From Sipunculus nudus (Eukaryota > Annelida > Sipuncula > Golfingiida > Sipunculidae): a stretch of DNA of 64,000 nt. The DNA is taken from NCBI GenBank assembly GCA_026874595.1, contig CM049314.1, forward strand, positions 9,104,729 through 9,168,728, written 5' to 3'. Both the position numbers and the translations under genes were made by a program. The notes under the pieces are model-generated. The model saw only the letters and a list, made by a program, of their open reading frames with translations, did no database searches and was not told the DNA's origin. Below, in pieces: positions 1 to 13,577 of the stretch (within the stretch, counting starts at the first letter, position 1; the number at the start of each line of letters is the position of its first letter).

Positions 1-1260
1 TAATTCCTTCCTTTTAAAAGTTTCTTCATTGTTTGCACACAGCACTCCTTTAGGAACAGACCTATATGCAGGACAATAAAAACTCCTATCAAGCGCTAAT
101 ATTTCATTTGTATACCTAGTTTATTATGCATCCTATAGTTCGAATCAGAACGGGAATGAAAAGTATAGTACTAAACTATTTAAACGATGATATTAATCGA
201 CTGATTTCTTCATCATAATTAAAATATACAAAAAGAAAGGGCTTACAAAAGTACATAATATCCATGTACATTAAGACGTCACCGGTGTCAGGAACTACAA
301 ACACGTTTATAAACGGAGCGTGGGGAATAGGTGTTAAATACGTAGGAGACTTACGATGGTTATATGAAGAACAACCGTGACCTTCAATTAATTTTACAAG
401 AGGCTGTTATAATAATTTTCTGACAATAATTTCACCAGTTTAAACTGCTAAGGTGAGCTCGTTCAAGTGTCCATCAGAGTAATTCAAAAAGAAAACTTTA
501 ATAAACCATATTTGGTAAAGCCCCTTGCACCAGCAATCATTTCATTTGCTTCTTTACTGTATACATACGTAGATAAAGCGACCGCAACTTATTGCACGTT
601 ATGATGATCAAACAACACTAACTTCTTTGAGCCCTTTTAGGTAGATGTGTGTTTGGTTTGCTGATAACAAGGCTTGACGCATATTCTGAACCTGTGGGGA
701 TACCACATGCAAGAAAAGCATCAACTGTGCCCATCAAAACCCAATAGCCATAATGGACAGGATACTGCACAATATACTGCGCACTCTATATGGTATACGT
801 TGAGATCGTGACTCAGCATGGGTTGTAGAAACATAACATATATGTCGTGGTGAACTTAGTGTCATAGCAAACATGCAGCATTTTCGAGCGAGTGGCCCCA
901 TCACTCAGGAGTAAAATTTGAGCCTCGCCTGCGAGTCCTGTTACACTGTGTACCTAACCGATGAACAATACTCATTTGGTATATTTACTTGTGTATTAAG
1001 GGATTTATCATTGTTGTACCAATGAATTAATCCTGGCTTGTTATATTTGTGTTTTGTGGGAGGAAACAACGGTTATACTGTTAATTAATAGGATAATAAT
1101 TGTGCCTTTTATTTCTCAATACAAAGGATTATAGATTGATTAAAAGGGAATAATGGTTAAATAATTTCTTTTTGCCAAAAATGTTTCCATGCAGTTAAAG
1201 GCGCCCCCTTTCGGATGAAGCCATTGATAAAACAGCATTGACTCTTACCAAGCGCTGATA

Positions 1261-1494
1261 TTTTCTCCGTTTACATTAATGACCATTACCTAATACAGTT
1301 GCTTGAACAATTGTGATTCAGCTTTTATAGTTATTTTAGTTCTTGACACAGAAATTGGGAGAATATATGCTTTGTCAGAATCCGGGTAATTTACAGTTTC
1401 ACGAGAAAGTAAATAAGACAGAGTAATAGCGAGTACATCTTCACAACTTAAAATTGACCACGAACCAATGCAGCCCCAATGTCTCCTGTACAAA

Positions 1495-1536
<42 letters not shown>

Positions 1537-2014
1537 GAGAGAGAGAGAGAGAACGAGAGAGAGAGAGAAAGGGGGGGGGGGGGGGGGGTAATGTCACTTT
1601 TTATGTTTTTTGATGAGTTGAGGAGCGGAAGGTATGACCATGTCGCTGCGGTTAATCCACAGGTGTAGCTCAGCTGTCAGATGTGCATTAAAATCACTCT
1701 TAACTTGCAAATATGAAAACAAAAGGAGAAAGATTAAAGCGCATTCGGTTTAAAATACTATATTTAAAAACGACAACATATTTTCTCAGTTTACATTAAT
1801 GATCATTACCTAATACAGTTGCTTGAACAATTGTGATTCAGCTTTTATAGTTATTTTAGTTCTTGACACAGATATTGGGAGAATATATGCTTTGTCAGAA
1901 TCTGGGTAATTTACAGTTTCACGAGAAAGTAAATAAGACAGAGTAATAGCGAGTACATCTTCACAACTTAAAATTGACCACAAACCAATGCAGCCCCAAT
2001 GTCTCCTGTACAAA

Positions 2015-2054
<40 letters not shown>

Positions 2055-2299
2055 GAGAGAGAGAGAGAGAGAGAGAACGAGAGAGAGAGAGAGAAAGGGT
2101 GGGTAATGTCACTTTTTATGTTTGTTTGATGAGTTGAGGAGCGGAAGGTATGACCATGTCGTTGCGGTTAATCCACAGGTGTAGCTCAGCTGTCAGCTGT
2201 GCATTAAAATCACTCTTAACTTGCAAATATGAAAACAAAAGGAGAAAGATTAAAGCGCATTCGGTTTAAAATACTATATTTAAAAACGACAACATGTTG
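1261..2299. repeat. Internal 520 bp tandem duplication in unit A
   Basis: Bases 1,261-1,780 are repeated almost exactly at 1,781-2,299, with a period of 520 bp. Each half holds an (AT)n run followed by a (GA)n run (1,499-1,565 and 2,019-2,095). Differences are few and lie mainly in the microsatellite lengths and a poly-G run at 1,571-1,588. Unit B has the (AT)n/(GA)n module once, at 13,930-14,290, so this doubling is private to unit A or was lost from B. Confidence 0.9.
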
Positions 2300-5144
2300 T
2301 CATTCATAATAAACCCTATTTTAGGGGAGCACATTCATACCGTCTTTCGCCCTTTTTTCAAAATAGGATATGAGTAAACTTCATAATTTTTAAATCAAAA
2401 ATTCTCAGTAAAGACAAATCACATACACGTTTTAATACATACGCACAAAGTCAAAAATGTTTTCTAAAAAGTGTTTTTTTTTCCAAATTGTTATTTTGAC
2501 TTAGTTTTGGCTTTTTCACGTGTGGAGTTAATTCTCATCGGAGAAAATTTTTATGATTTCATTTTAAACATGACAAATATGCATTGGTCAGTTAGCAAAA
2601 ATAAGCTTGGACACATATTCATATTTTTTACATGGGCCTACTGAAAACTTGCTATCTCATATGACGCGTGGAATAACTCGTTTGTACAAAAAGATGTACA
2701 AAGTGTTGAAAAATGAACATTAGTGATGAGATATAAAACAAATTATATTTTATTAGCTAGATAATTATTTTTGGTTTAAAATGATATATACGTTATCGGT
2801 TTTTACAAGAAAATAGGACTTACTGGCATTTTAGTGAGACTAGAGTGCAAATCGATTGCAAACGATGATGCCACCTTCAATGTATCATTTATTATAACTT
2901 AAATGGTTAAATGATCAGCTGGCCATGCAGTCATAGCCTTAAACATCATATAGCTACGACTGTTGCTTGTGTGATGAATTTTAATATTAATATATTCCAG
3001 GATATCAATTGCCAATGCCTCCAGCTATTGGTGTGAGAATAGTAACCAGCTTGTGGTGTGAATAAAGTATTGTAAGAATATTAATCCTCCAAATTTCTTT
3101 GCCTGATTCTCTTGTAAAATCATTTGAAATTTTTAAAACATAAATGATTTTACAATCCTTTCCTTAAAGGTACACAAGGTAACCTGCTGGAAGGTATACG
3201 TTTCTGTGAGGGAAAACAGTCACATATTTTATCAGCAATTATTAGTACTAAAACTCCTTGACTGAATATTGTCTCTCAATACTTCCCCCATTAGTTATGG
3301 GCAATGCCTTTGTATGTTCAGAGAAGAATACCTTTAATGTTAGGATAATGAAACAAATTACCCATGAGCCATTCAACAGTCTTCCAGATGTCATTCAACA
3401 TATTTATTTTGCTCCTGGTAGTGTAAATGTCATAAGCCAGTCATATAATAAAATGTAACAAATTAAAGGACAAATGATGTATTCTCCAATTGTGTTTCCA
3501 ATCTGTCACATAGACTTTTGGCAAATCTTCCAGATCTTGGTAAATGCAACAACAGCATGTTAACCGGCATTTGTCTATCTTTCAAAATGACTCAAATTGT
3601 GGCCTGTTCAATAAGCTCAATAAGCTAGCTGAGCTAAACCTGGAATATAACTCCGTGTATCAAAAAATTTCCTCAACTGATTGTTGATCATTGTCATGAT
3701 TCGTCGGTCGCACATTCTACAACATATGATATAGCTATTGGAAGTAAGTGGAGTGGAACTATATGTACATTCTGTTTTAATCATTTAAGTCCAATTTAAT
3801 GTTTAGTTACTGTGATAAATTCTTCGACACAGTACCTGCTGCAATAAGGGAACAGGACTTATTTTGTGGCGATTTACTGGTCATTCGTGTAGATAATGTC
3901 AGCAGTTTTGTAATCACTATCCTTATCACTAGAATCCTCGGTAGAGTCAACAGGTTGTGATATTTGATTCTTGTTAGAGTTGATGGACGGGTAATACGGT
4001 TTTCACCATCTGATATCGACATTTGCTCTTCAAGCATATTCCCTGACGACAACGTAAACACACCCGAATTACTGCACCAGCGCGATTCGTCTATCTCAGC
4101 ATTTTTTTTATCCTTTGGTCAGGGCCCTTTGACGAACTTTCTTCCATCCTTGAAGCATATTTGATTATAGACGATACTATGCAGTGTTATGCTTTCCTAT
4201 TTCGCAGGAAAATAATAACATTTTATTGGATTTTTCAATCTGCAAGTGATGAATCACCACTTACTTTGTGCTCCTATTAGATTTGCATCCTCATATAAGA
4301 TTAGGTACATCTGCCAACATAGTCGAAAATGAATCCCATTAATATCGACCCATCAGGTACTGAATCTCATTTATAATATGTTATCTTCCCAGCAGATGTG
4401 TCCAGCTGTGTGCTGCAGCTAAAAATAAATGATAAGAAAAGCAAACTTTTTGAATGCTGGTGAGGAATAATCCACAAAGTACGTTTATAAAAGCATCAGA
4501 TCTATTATGTGCACAAACAATTAGATATTGATCCAACCATTCTTTAGAAGGGATGTCAATTATATAACAGCTCTTGACTTATCATTCGAAGCGTGGTTAA
4601 TATGGTTGTCTCTCACAATGAATGCCTGGACATTACATTTAACATTGAATACCATTCTGGATTATATTCAATCAATATGGCCATTAGTTTTGAACTATAA
4701 ATGAATACAAAAATATATAATGAATGATCAAGTATTAAACTTGCGTGTAAAATCTATCTTGCGTTTCATTAGCTGTGGAATGAGTAGTTATTGTTCAAAA
4801 TATAGAACAAATACAACAATGCATGCAGATATATAAATATAAGGCAGGCCAGTAATACAAGGACATATAATACATAAACATATAACAAAAGATAAAACAA
4901 TGCATAAAGGCAGAAAAAAGTGGGGTTTTTTTTCGGATAATTTAAGTTCCTTTCTCAAAATTGGCTTATAAGTTTTAACTAATCCTTTGAGAAATTTATG
5001 CTGGAATTTTAAGAAGTGGCAAGTATATTTTTGCTTTTATGGTGAAATTATAATCTAAACATATTGTAACATGCATGATGGTTTCACAGTCGAGGTTCTA
5101 AATGAATGCTACTGTAATAAAATACTTTATCATGATTAACGGTT

Positions 5145-6153
5145 TTAAATGTGACCTTTGATACAAACAAATGAATGATTGCTATAACACGGAACACGTT
5201 TCCAACTAAGGTCATCAGGCCCGTCAAAGATGAAGGTAGCACAGTCTCCTTTACCACACTCTACTGGTCGTATCAACACATCAATAATGGGCCCCGTCCC
5301 TGCAAAAAGACTTTCGTGATTGCGTTAGTGCACATGGTGACTGGTTGTAGACGAATAACGCCATGAATACCGCCTCGTCTTATTATAAATACAGACTTAG
5401 CTGAAAAAAACTCTTACTCCCTTCTCGTCAAAGTTTTATTATAAGGCAAAGACAAATGTGAAAACTGTTATCTCAGTTAAAAAAATAAGTGTTCAATTCA
5501 AACCTGCACTTTTGTTTGTGAATCGCCATTCCTCAGCCCTCCATCCAATCCAGTACTCGTAATCTTTGAAATCAGCGTGCTCATTGAGTTGTTTAACTGT
5601 GTTTTCGCCTGATGTACCGTTAGATTTAATCCACAAATGCCCCCCCTTTGCTTGACATTCCGTCTCGGCTTGATTCCATGTGAGATCATGCAGTCCTACC
5701 TTCAAGCACGACCCTGCCCCCAACAACAGGCAGTTCCAGTAATGGCATGTCTTACAGAGTGCACCTAAGGTATGCAATAAACATAAAATGAATGCAGTGT
5801 AAAACAATTCGCAGACAGATTGATTGGCGGAAATTATATAGTTTATAATTAGCAACATTTTACTTTTAAAAGATTCCAAAGAAAGCTAACTAATGTGTGT
5901 GTAGCGTTGTTCCTTTTGTGTATTTTACCTATTACTGTAGAATAATGAATATTAATTACATGTAACATATACATGTTTGTCCTTACCTCTGACAAAGCAT
6001 AAAAAACCTTTGACTTTCACGTCACAAGAGGCAGCTTTAACTCTGCCACTGTGTATTTTGAGACAACGCTTTGATGAGTCCTTTGTGAGCTGAAGCTGTT
6101 CGTCTTCATCAGGGACACATGACTTGTCTGCACAGTTAACACCTTTCAATTAG

Positions 6154-6205
<52 letters not shown>

Positions 6206-7868
6206 ATCTTGTCTTTACCTTGTTGGCATTTTATGCAAAAATAATCAGTTAACACCTATCAATTATAAATTTATATATATATAAATATATTTATATATAT
6301 ATATTGATCTTGTCTTTACCTTGTTGGCATTTTATACTAAAATAATCAAAGAGGTACCAGCTTATTTGAGAGTTTAAACATAGTGGTTACTTTTGCTGAT
6401 GATTTAGCCTTCGGCGAGATGGACTGATATCAGAGATCCCTTACCTGTTGATATAACAGGTTGCCAGTGGTCAAATTGATGTCGTTCAACAGCAAGCCAA
6501 GTGTGTTTAATCGTTGAATTTTCCATTTGCCTCCTTAAATATTTCCGGTCTTCTGTTCCAAAATATCCAGGCAGCCACATGTTAAGATGGCTGCAATTTG
6601 TTTCAGCATTCGTTCTGGTTGATGGTCCAGCGTTGAAAAAAAATTCTTTTACACCAGAAAAATAAACAGATGTAATATAAGGGTACTTCTCAGAAAAAAA
6701 TTGAAGGAGGCCTACATGCTGTTTTGGTTACTCATACTTGATTCATTGAATAATGTTAATGTTACTGCCTACGGTAAAAATTATGGAATGCTTTTATATT
6801 TATGTTACCAAGTCCGGCGCTTGAATTCAACAAGCTGTATCAGCTGTACCTTTTAAGGTTATATCATAGCTACGATATTTTCTCCTTCCTTTAGGATTTT
6901 ATGTGATATGTATTAAGATATTATAAATCTGGAAGGCTTTTTCTACTTTCATCAGGAGAAGACCAGCGCGGGCAGCTGTCTCAGCTGTATCTTTTTAAGG
7001 TTATATCTATACCTAAGATATTTTCTCCTTCCTATAGGGTTTAATGCTGGTTATAAGTATTAAAATATTATGAATCTGTAAGGCTTTTTCTGCTTTTATC
7101 AGGAGGAGACCAGCACGGGAATATGTTTGTGACCTTGTGATTGCCATGTCTTGTATGTAATCCAACAGAAAGTGTTAAATCATTCCATGTTCAGCCCTCA
7201 CGCAGCGGCTGAGCATTGCAGTAGTTCTATATCTCCTTCGTTTTAACCGAAGCTTGATTTGCAAGATTTATTGAGGTTTTACCAAAAGGCCCGTCACACC
7301 CTCACAAAAGTTTATAAAAAAATTAGCGCGGTTGTTACGTGTATAAACTTTATGCACGAGTCTCTCATTGGTCCCATTACATCTCCTGGCCTGTGCCAGG
7401 CCTAGTTGCGAGACCCCAAAGCTCTTGATATATAAAGCACCGTTTAAACCGAAGCAGATAAAGAACGACTAAAAGGTATAAACGCTGCTTGAGGAGTGCA
7501 CTTTCCGTGCTGGTTTCCAATTTATCATGGTCTGTACATTAAGTGGTAATGGCACCGAGGGGTAAATTATTTTCATGCTTTTCATATATAACGAATAATT
7601 GTTGAAAATCCCCGGGGTGGTAAACGTTATCGTAAATATACCATGCTTTCACCTAATAGCACAAAGGGTTTATCATTACACACCGTGTTCATCAGATCTA
7701 AGGATTTAAAAACATCGAGTAGCACAAATATAAAGAAGTGTCACTAATAGGCATATATAAGACTTTTGTCCCATTACATATATGAAAAAAAGATAATATA
7801 AGTTTAAAAGTACCTGTAATGGTAGCAAAACTGCAGCGAAAGATCAGAATTATAATAAGAAAATACAT
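5145..7868 (-). CDS. Secreted double C-type-lectin-like protein, copy A (possible splice defect)
   Basis: Five exons: 7,814-7,868 (signal peptide), 6,445-6,654, 5,987-6,142, 5,504-5,764 and 5,145-5,299 (stop TAA). All introns are phase 1; the product is 278 aa. Residues 1-18 form a hydrophobic leader. Exons 2-3 encode lectin-like domain 1 (residues about 19-140). Exons 4-5 encode domain 2 (about 141-278), with a WIGW core motif and conserved cysteines in ETEC, GDC, VPC and FVC contexts. The EPN/QPD and WND calcium and sugar motifs are not seen, so sugar binding cannot be assumed. The gene matches copy B exon for exon. One oddity: the expected acceptor before exon 2 reads CTG instead of CAG (6,655-6,657). 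An AG nine bases downstream would keep the frame (exon start 6,645). Either copy A uses that site or it is becoming a pseudogene. Confidence 0.75.
6156..6345. repeat. (AT)n tract and ~100 bp local duplication in lectin A intron 2
   Basis: An (AT)n run at 6,156-6,202 is followed by a partial duplication: the block at 6,201-6,235 recurs at 6,301-6,335, and the exon 3 acceptor with its first bases (6,133-6,157) recurs at 6,246-6,270. The result is a decoy acceptor about 115 bp upstream of the real one on the minus strand. Copy B has this region once, around a single (AT)n tract at 18,324-18,380. Confidence 0.8.
7425..7560 (+). promoter_or_regulatory. Conserved TATATAAA-containing block in lectin A intron 1
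   Basis: TATATAAA at about 7,429 is followed by roughly 120 bp that is well conserved with 19,335-19,455 in unit B, ending near an ATG and a possible GT donor in both copies. This could be a plus-strand core promoter, or simply duplicated sequence. I cannot identify a downstream gene. Confidence 0.2.
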
Positions 7869-8299
7869 TGGATAACATAAACGTACACAACTCTCTGATA
7901 CCTTTACACGAATTACCAGAGCCCTGTTCGTATCGCAGTATCAGATACTACATGATAAACTACTGCTGCAACAATTCCAGTAACCAGGCATGGAGGTTTT
8001 AAGTAAACAATTAGGACAGGCTTCCATATAGATCTTCCAATTAATCAACAAAGAGAAACGACAGTTTTTATTATGCGAGTGAAACAAAGCCCGCTGGTTT
8101 TGTAAGTGGCATAAATTAATCCTGTTATAATATGTTATAACCGGGGTATACTGGCAAGTGTGTGCAAATATAAACACATATATAATAAGACCACCCACGA
8201 ATCTACACTAACATGCTTTTATTTGCAGACAATATTAACGAGAACTGACAATCATCACTTCGCTGAAAGTCAGACATGAGATAAAGAACATGTCTAGGT

Positions 8300-8580
8300 T
8301 CAGAACACATTACGCAAAGCCGGGAGATCATAAGTTCGAATCTTAGCGGTGGAGCGGTCGGATTTTCCACGCTTGGCCGTCACCCAGTGTGAGCGCTTTG
8401 CGGATAAAATGGGAAGGCTGTGGCCACATTCCCGGTTCACTCACAGACGAGTGCGCCTTTCGAGGATTGCTTGGTGTAATGAAACAGTAATGGGAAGTAT
8501 TACACACCCAGGAACTCGACCTTGGGTGATGATCTTCAGTTACGCCCTATCACGTAGTCCGAAACCGCAATGTACATAAA
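8300..8580 (+). repeat. Possible tRNA-like (SINE?) block, unit A
   Basis: The sequence near 8,330-8,346 contains GTTCGAATC, a good match to the internal B box of RNA polymerase III promoters. A convincing A box was not found. The same block lies at 20,170-20,440 in unit B. It may be a tRNA-derived SINE remnant. Confidence 0.25.
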
Positions 8581-11259
8581 CTCACCTAAACAAGCAATCA
8601 AAATGTGTGAATTGCATCCACCAAAAATAATAAAACAAAACCACACACATGCATCGTGGGGTATCTTTACATTGATAATAATTCCTATTCCAATTGATCC
8701 ATTAAATTTAACATTTATAGCCTCATGTGCCTTGCCGTTAAGTAAGTTCATTACATTTATTGGGTTTGGTGCATGTCATTAGAACTTATGAATACATGAC
8801 GCAGCTGCTTTGTTAAGAGAGATTTTAAACGATGTGGAAGGAAAAGGAAGCGAGTATTAGAAGGATAGAGTTTGAATAAAAAACCGGTACAACGACACCT
8901 GGCTTATATAATGAGAGCACTTTTCCTGATTTTTTTTTCTAACGACAAAGTCGGTAGGTAGGACCATTCCCCAAATGTGAACAGTAAATTGGGCATGACC
9001 CAAACATATGGGACATTACAATAACAGGTTTAATTAATCAAGACATTTAAGTTGATAACAATAATCACCGGGATTTATAAAGATATACAGCGTTATGTAA
9101 ACTGTAAGGCCGAAGTTTTGCCGCTCTTATCGAGGAACGTGCAAGGGAAAAGCAAGCAATACATACATATATTTAAACTCTTAGTGGACACAAGTCAGTG
9201 GACCAAAAGATTTATTAAAGGTGTGAGGAGCATTTAAATGAAGGAACTATCAATTGCATACCCCGTGACAAAAGTTGCTCTTTATTGACTTTACTTATCA
9301 ACATAAATTAGTGGAATTTGTATTATATAAAACAATCAATGGTTGTGATTGCATAAACGGCAAAGATAATGAGCATAGTTGGTTATAAAGGTTAAATCAC
9401 TTTCAAGCTTAATAGTAATGCGCACTCGTGATGACAGATACACTGACTGGCTCTTGGGGCGACGTGTTGTATTGCTTCACGGTTAATTGTGTTCAGTCTT
9501 TTAGTTAAGGAATTAACAGGGTAAGAGAACAAAGTATTATTTTGACCAGCGGAGCGTTGGAAATAGGTGTTAATGTGCAAAATTACGTGGGAGACTTACG
9601 ATGGTCATATGACGAACAACCGTGACCTTCCATAGATTTTACAAGAGGTAGTTATATTACTTTTCTGACCATAATTTTACCAGTTAAACTGCTAAGGTGA
9701 GCTCGTTCAGTGGCCTGTCAGAGTAATTTAAGAAGAAAAATTTGATAAAACCATACTTGGTAATACCCCTTTCAGCGGCAAACATTTCTTTTGCTTTTTT
9801 ACTATATGCATATGTAGATTAAGCGACCGCCACTTGTTGTACGTTATACTGATCTAACAACACTGACTTCTTTGAGCCCTGTTTAGGTAGCTGTATGTTT
9901 GGTTGGCTGACAACAAGGCTTCACATTCATTCTGCTCGTATCACGGCAATTTTTTCGTACTTTCTTCAAGGAAGATGAACCATAATATTGTTAAATACCC
10001 ACCATGTAGAAAACTGGTCTGGTGAAGTGGTCTGAAGAGTGTAACAGCCCAGTTATATAACTGGAGCGCATTTGTTCGGTCCAAAATTTATAACATACCT
10101 ATTCTAAGTAATAATATTGTATATGTCATGAATATTGTGTACATTGATGAATATTTTATATATGTAATGTAGGCATTGCAGGATATTTAAAAAGGATGCA
10201 CATTCAGAAATTTTGGGGATACCACATGCAGAAAACCTCAACTGTACGCATCAAAACCCAGTAACCATAATGGACAGGATACTGCAAAATATACTGCGCA
10301 CTTTATATGTTATACGTTGAGACTCAGCACGGCTTGTTATTGGTATGGCCCGTAGAAACATAATATATATGTCGTTGTTAACTTGGTGTCAATGCAAATA
10401 CGCAGTTTTTCGAGCGAACGAAGCAAAGGCTGTGGCCCCATCACTCAGCAGTAAATATCTGGGCCTCGCCTGCGAGTCCTTGTACACTGTGAACCTAACA
10501 GATGAAAAATAGTCATTTTGTATATTGACTTGCCTATTAAAGGTCTTGTCATTGTTATACCAATAATTGTTGAATAAATACTGGTTATAGTTAAATTTTT
10601 GTTTTGAGGGAGGAAACAGTGGTTATACTGTTAATTGATAGGATAATAATTGTGCCGTTTATTTCTTAATACAAAGGACTATAGGTTGATTAAAAGGAAA
10701 TAATGGTTAAATAATTCCTTTTTGCCAAAAGTGTTTCCATGCAGTTAGAGGCGCCCCCTTTCGGATAGAACCATTGGAAAAACAGTATTGACTCTTGCCA
10801 AGCGCTGGTATTTTTTCAGTTTACTTTGATGATCATTACCTATTACAGTGGCTTGAACAATTGTGATTCAGCTTAATATTCGAATTTTTTAGATCTTGAC
10901 ATAGATATTGGGAGAATGTATGCTTTGTCATAACCGGGTAACTTAAAGTTTCAAGGGAAAGTAAATTTGACAGAGTAATTGCAAGTACATCGATCTTCAC
11001 AACTTAAAATTGATCACAAACCAATGCAGCCCCTATGATTCCGGACCAAAAACATCAACCTTTGGCTAACTCAGATTTCAGTTCTTTTAATAAAATTAAA
11101 GTTGATTGTTTAGGCATAGTGAAGAGTAGAGAGTCTTTTTCTTCTCTTCTTATTTAACATACTTGACCAAGCGTTAATATCATATTTGAATATCAACGCT
11201 TTCCAAAGATATTGCAATATCCAGACAGACGTCAGGAAACAGATGCACCTCATGAGTGG

Positions 11260-11530
11260 TGATGTAACGTTGGACGGAAACTGCTGTATACATTGTTGGC
11301 TGAGCGTCCGGCCACAAGCGTCTAGGTAGATTGTCACGGGAGCCTAGCAAGAGAATATCGCATACTACTCCCGACATCAACAGACGCCGAGGCCCCGACT
11401 GCAGTTCAACAAGTGCAGTATACAGCACGGCTCCGATGAGCGTTAGGTTAAAGAGGTATTTAAGTGTGTTAAACTTGTTATATTGTGAACTTCGGTGTAT
11501 AAATTGTGTGTAAATGCAAGGTGATTTGCA
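11260..11530 (+). mobile_element. Gypsy-type LTR fragment in unit B
   Basis: The sequence starts TGATGTAACG and is clearly similar to 23,744-24,030 and 29,342-29,680, the two LTR copies of the gypsy element to the right. The flank just upstream is the same in units B and C, and the following 300 bp are also shared. The insertion therefore predates the split of B and C. The internal coding part is absent after about 11,830. Confidence 0.65.
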
Positions 11531-12324
11531 TTTGTTAAGGTGGCATCGTCGTTTGTATCCCTAAAATTATTGTTTTTGTGGAAAAGGGATGGGGGGGGGG
11601 GGTACTATTAGTTTAATTACTTTCCGATATACTTTTGAAAAATAAATTCGGTGACATTATGGATTGTCAACATAAACTTAATAAATTAATTACGTCCGAG
11701 GAAGCTGTGTACTAACAGGGGCAGTGTGTTGTGATAAGGCAGGCCTTGCCGCACCCTCCCGTGACTGACAGATGTGTAGCCAATGAAACGTTTACAGTCG
11801 AAGAAAGTGCTGATCCACTCGCACAGTCTTATCTCTGTTTATTGGTCTTTGCCTAATAACACAAATAAATAAATGCACAAATACGATAATCATGCAAATT
11901 ACCAAATCCACGGTGCAGTACCTATCGTGGTAGTTGTGTTAGTTCAAACACGATGTTTGCTCCGTAGTCAGACTGTCCTTACACATGTGTAAATCTAACC
12001 ACCTGATTTTATCGGTTGTTGTGACTTTTCCAGTATAGTGCCTCTAACTATATACACATGGAAAAATGAAAACGTTAGTACCAGCTTCGATTCAAACATT
12101 AGACCACAAATGGAATTAGATTTAGATGACATCGAGGGGCTCTTAAAATGGATATTAACTGGAAGGTACTCTTTCACAAGATAGGCTGTATTTAGTTAAT
12201 GTTAATGAATAAAATTAATACCGAAAAAAGTGAACGTAGCCGCTAGCGCCACCCTGTATCTGTATAAAAGACCAATGCTGCTGCTAATACGAAATCAGGA
12301 ATTGCCATAGAACAGTTGAGTAAG

Positions 12325-12610
12325 GTGTTTTTCCTAATATTTTAATGGTAATCGTGCAAAATAACGGACCCATATTTCTCTATAAATAATATTATAAAAT
12401 CTGGTCACATAAGGTGTGACCACATTTTTTAAAATAAATTTTGCCAAAAATAAGTTGTGACCACATTTTATTTGACCAGCCATATAAGTTTGTATTATAT
12501 ATAGAATATTATAAAATGTGTTCACATATGGTGTGACCACATTTTTAACCCATAAATATTGACAAAAATACGGTGTGACCACATTTTATTTGACAAGCCA
12601 TATAAGTTTG

Positions 12611-12671
<61 letters not shown>

Positions 12672-13024
12672 AATGTGGTCACATGGTGTGACCACATTTT
12701 TTACCAATAAATATTAACAAAAATAAGGTGTGACCTCATTTTATTTGACCAGCCGTATAAGTTTGTATTATATATATATATATATATATATAATATTATA
12801 AAATGTGGTCACGTGGTGTGATCACATTATTTACAATAAATATTCACCAAAGAATATTGACAAAAATAAGGTGTGACCACATTTTATTTGACCAGCCTAA
12901 TAAGTTTATATCATATATATAATATTTTAAAATGTTGTCACATAAGGTGTGACCACATTTTTTACCAATAAATATTAACAAAAATAAGGTGTGACCACAT
13001 AATTTGACCAGCCATATAAGTTTG

Positions 13025-13059
<35 letters not shown>

Positions 13060-13501
13060 ATATATTATAAAATGTGGTCACATGGTGTGACCACATTTTT
13101 TACAATAAATATAAACAAAAATTAGGTGTGACCACATTTTATTTGAAAAGCCATATAAGTTTGTAATAAATATATAATTTTTACAATGTGGTCACATATG
13201 GTGTGACCACATTTTCTACCAATAAATATTAACAAAGATAAGGTGTGACCACACTTTGACCAGCCATATAAGTTTGTATTATAATATATATATTATAAAA
13301 TGTGGTCACATGGTGTGACCACATTTTTTACAATAAATATAAACAAAAATAAGGTGTGACCACATTTTATTTGAACTGCAATATATGTTTGTATTATATA
13401 TATAATATTATAAAATATGGTCACATATGGCGTGACCACATTTACTACCAATAAATATTAACAAAGATAAGGTGTGACCACACTTTGACCAGCCATATAA
13501 G

Positions 13502-13577
<76 letters not shown>

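Larger units (their letters stand above)
1..9540. repeat. Tandem segmental duplication, unit A
   Basis: Long stretches recur in order further right: 300-480 matches 9,550-9,700 and 22,010-22,150; 3,890-5,400 matches 16,130-17,550; 5,500-8,600 matches 17,650-20,450. Base 1 corresponds to about 21,685, so the window opens inside a unit. The unit carries one lectin-like gene (5,145-7,868). Outside that gene (1-5,144 and 7,869-9,540) I see no supported coding exon. Boundaries are approximate because they come from reading the sequence by eye. Confidence 0.85.

Noticed and set aside
1468-2112. Open frames made of YIYIYI and RERERE repeats
   Set aside because: They are translations of (AT)n and (GA)n microsatellites. 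The same applies to frames near 13,915-14,178, 37,026-37,362, 46,382-46,690 and 56,490-56,922.
3807-4164. Overlapping frames on both strands, about 66-84 codons, with a related copy in unit B
   Set aside because: The unit B counterpart (16,130-16,420) has indels that break both frames, and no domain is recognised. Conservation is explained by the segmental duplication.
7941-8198. Minus-strand frame with a hydrophobic start upstream of lectin A exon 1
   Set aside because: The signal peptide is encoded by 7,814-7,868, which has a proper phase 1 donor and a matching exon in copy B. The upstream frame is not conserved in unit B.
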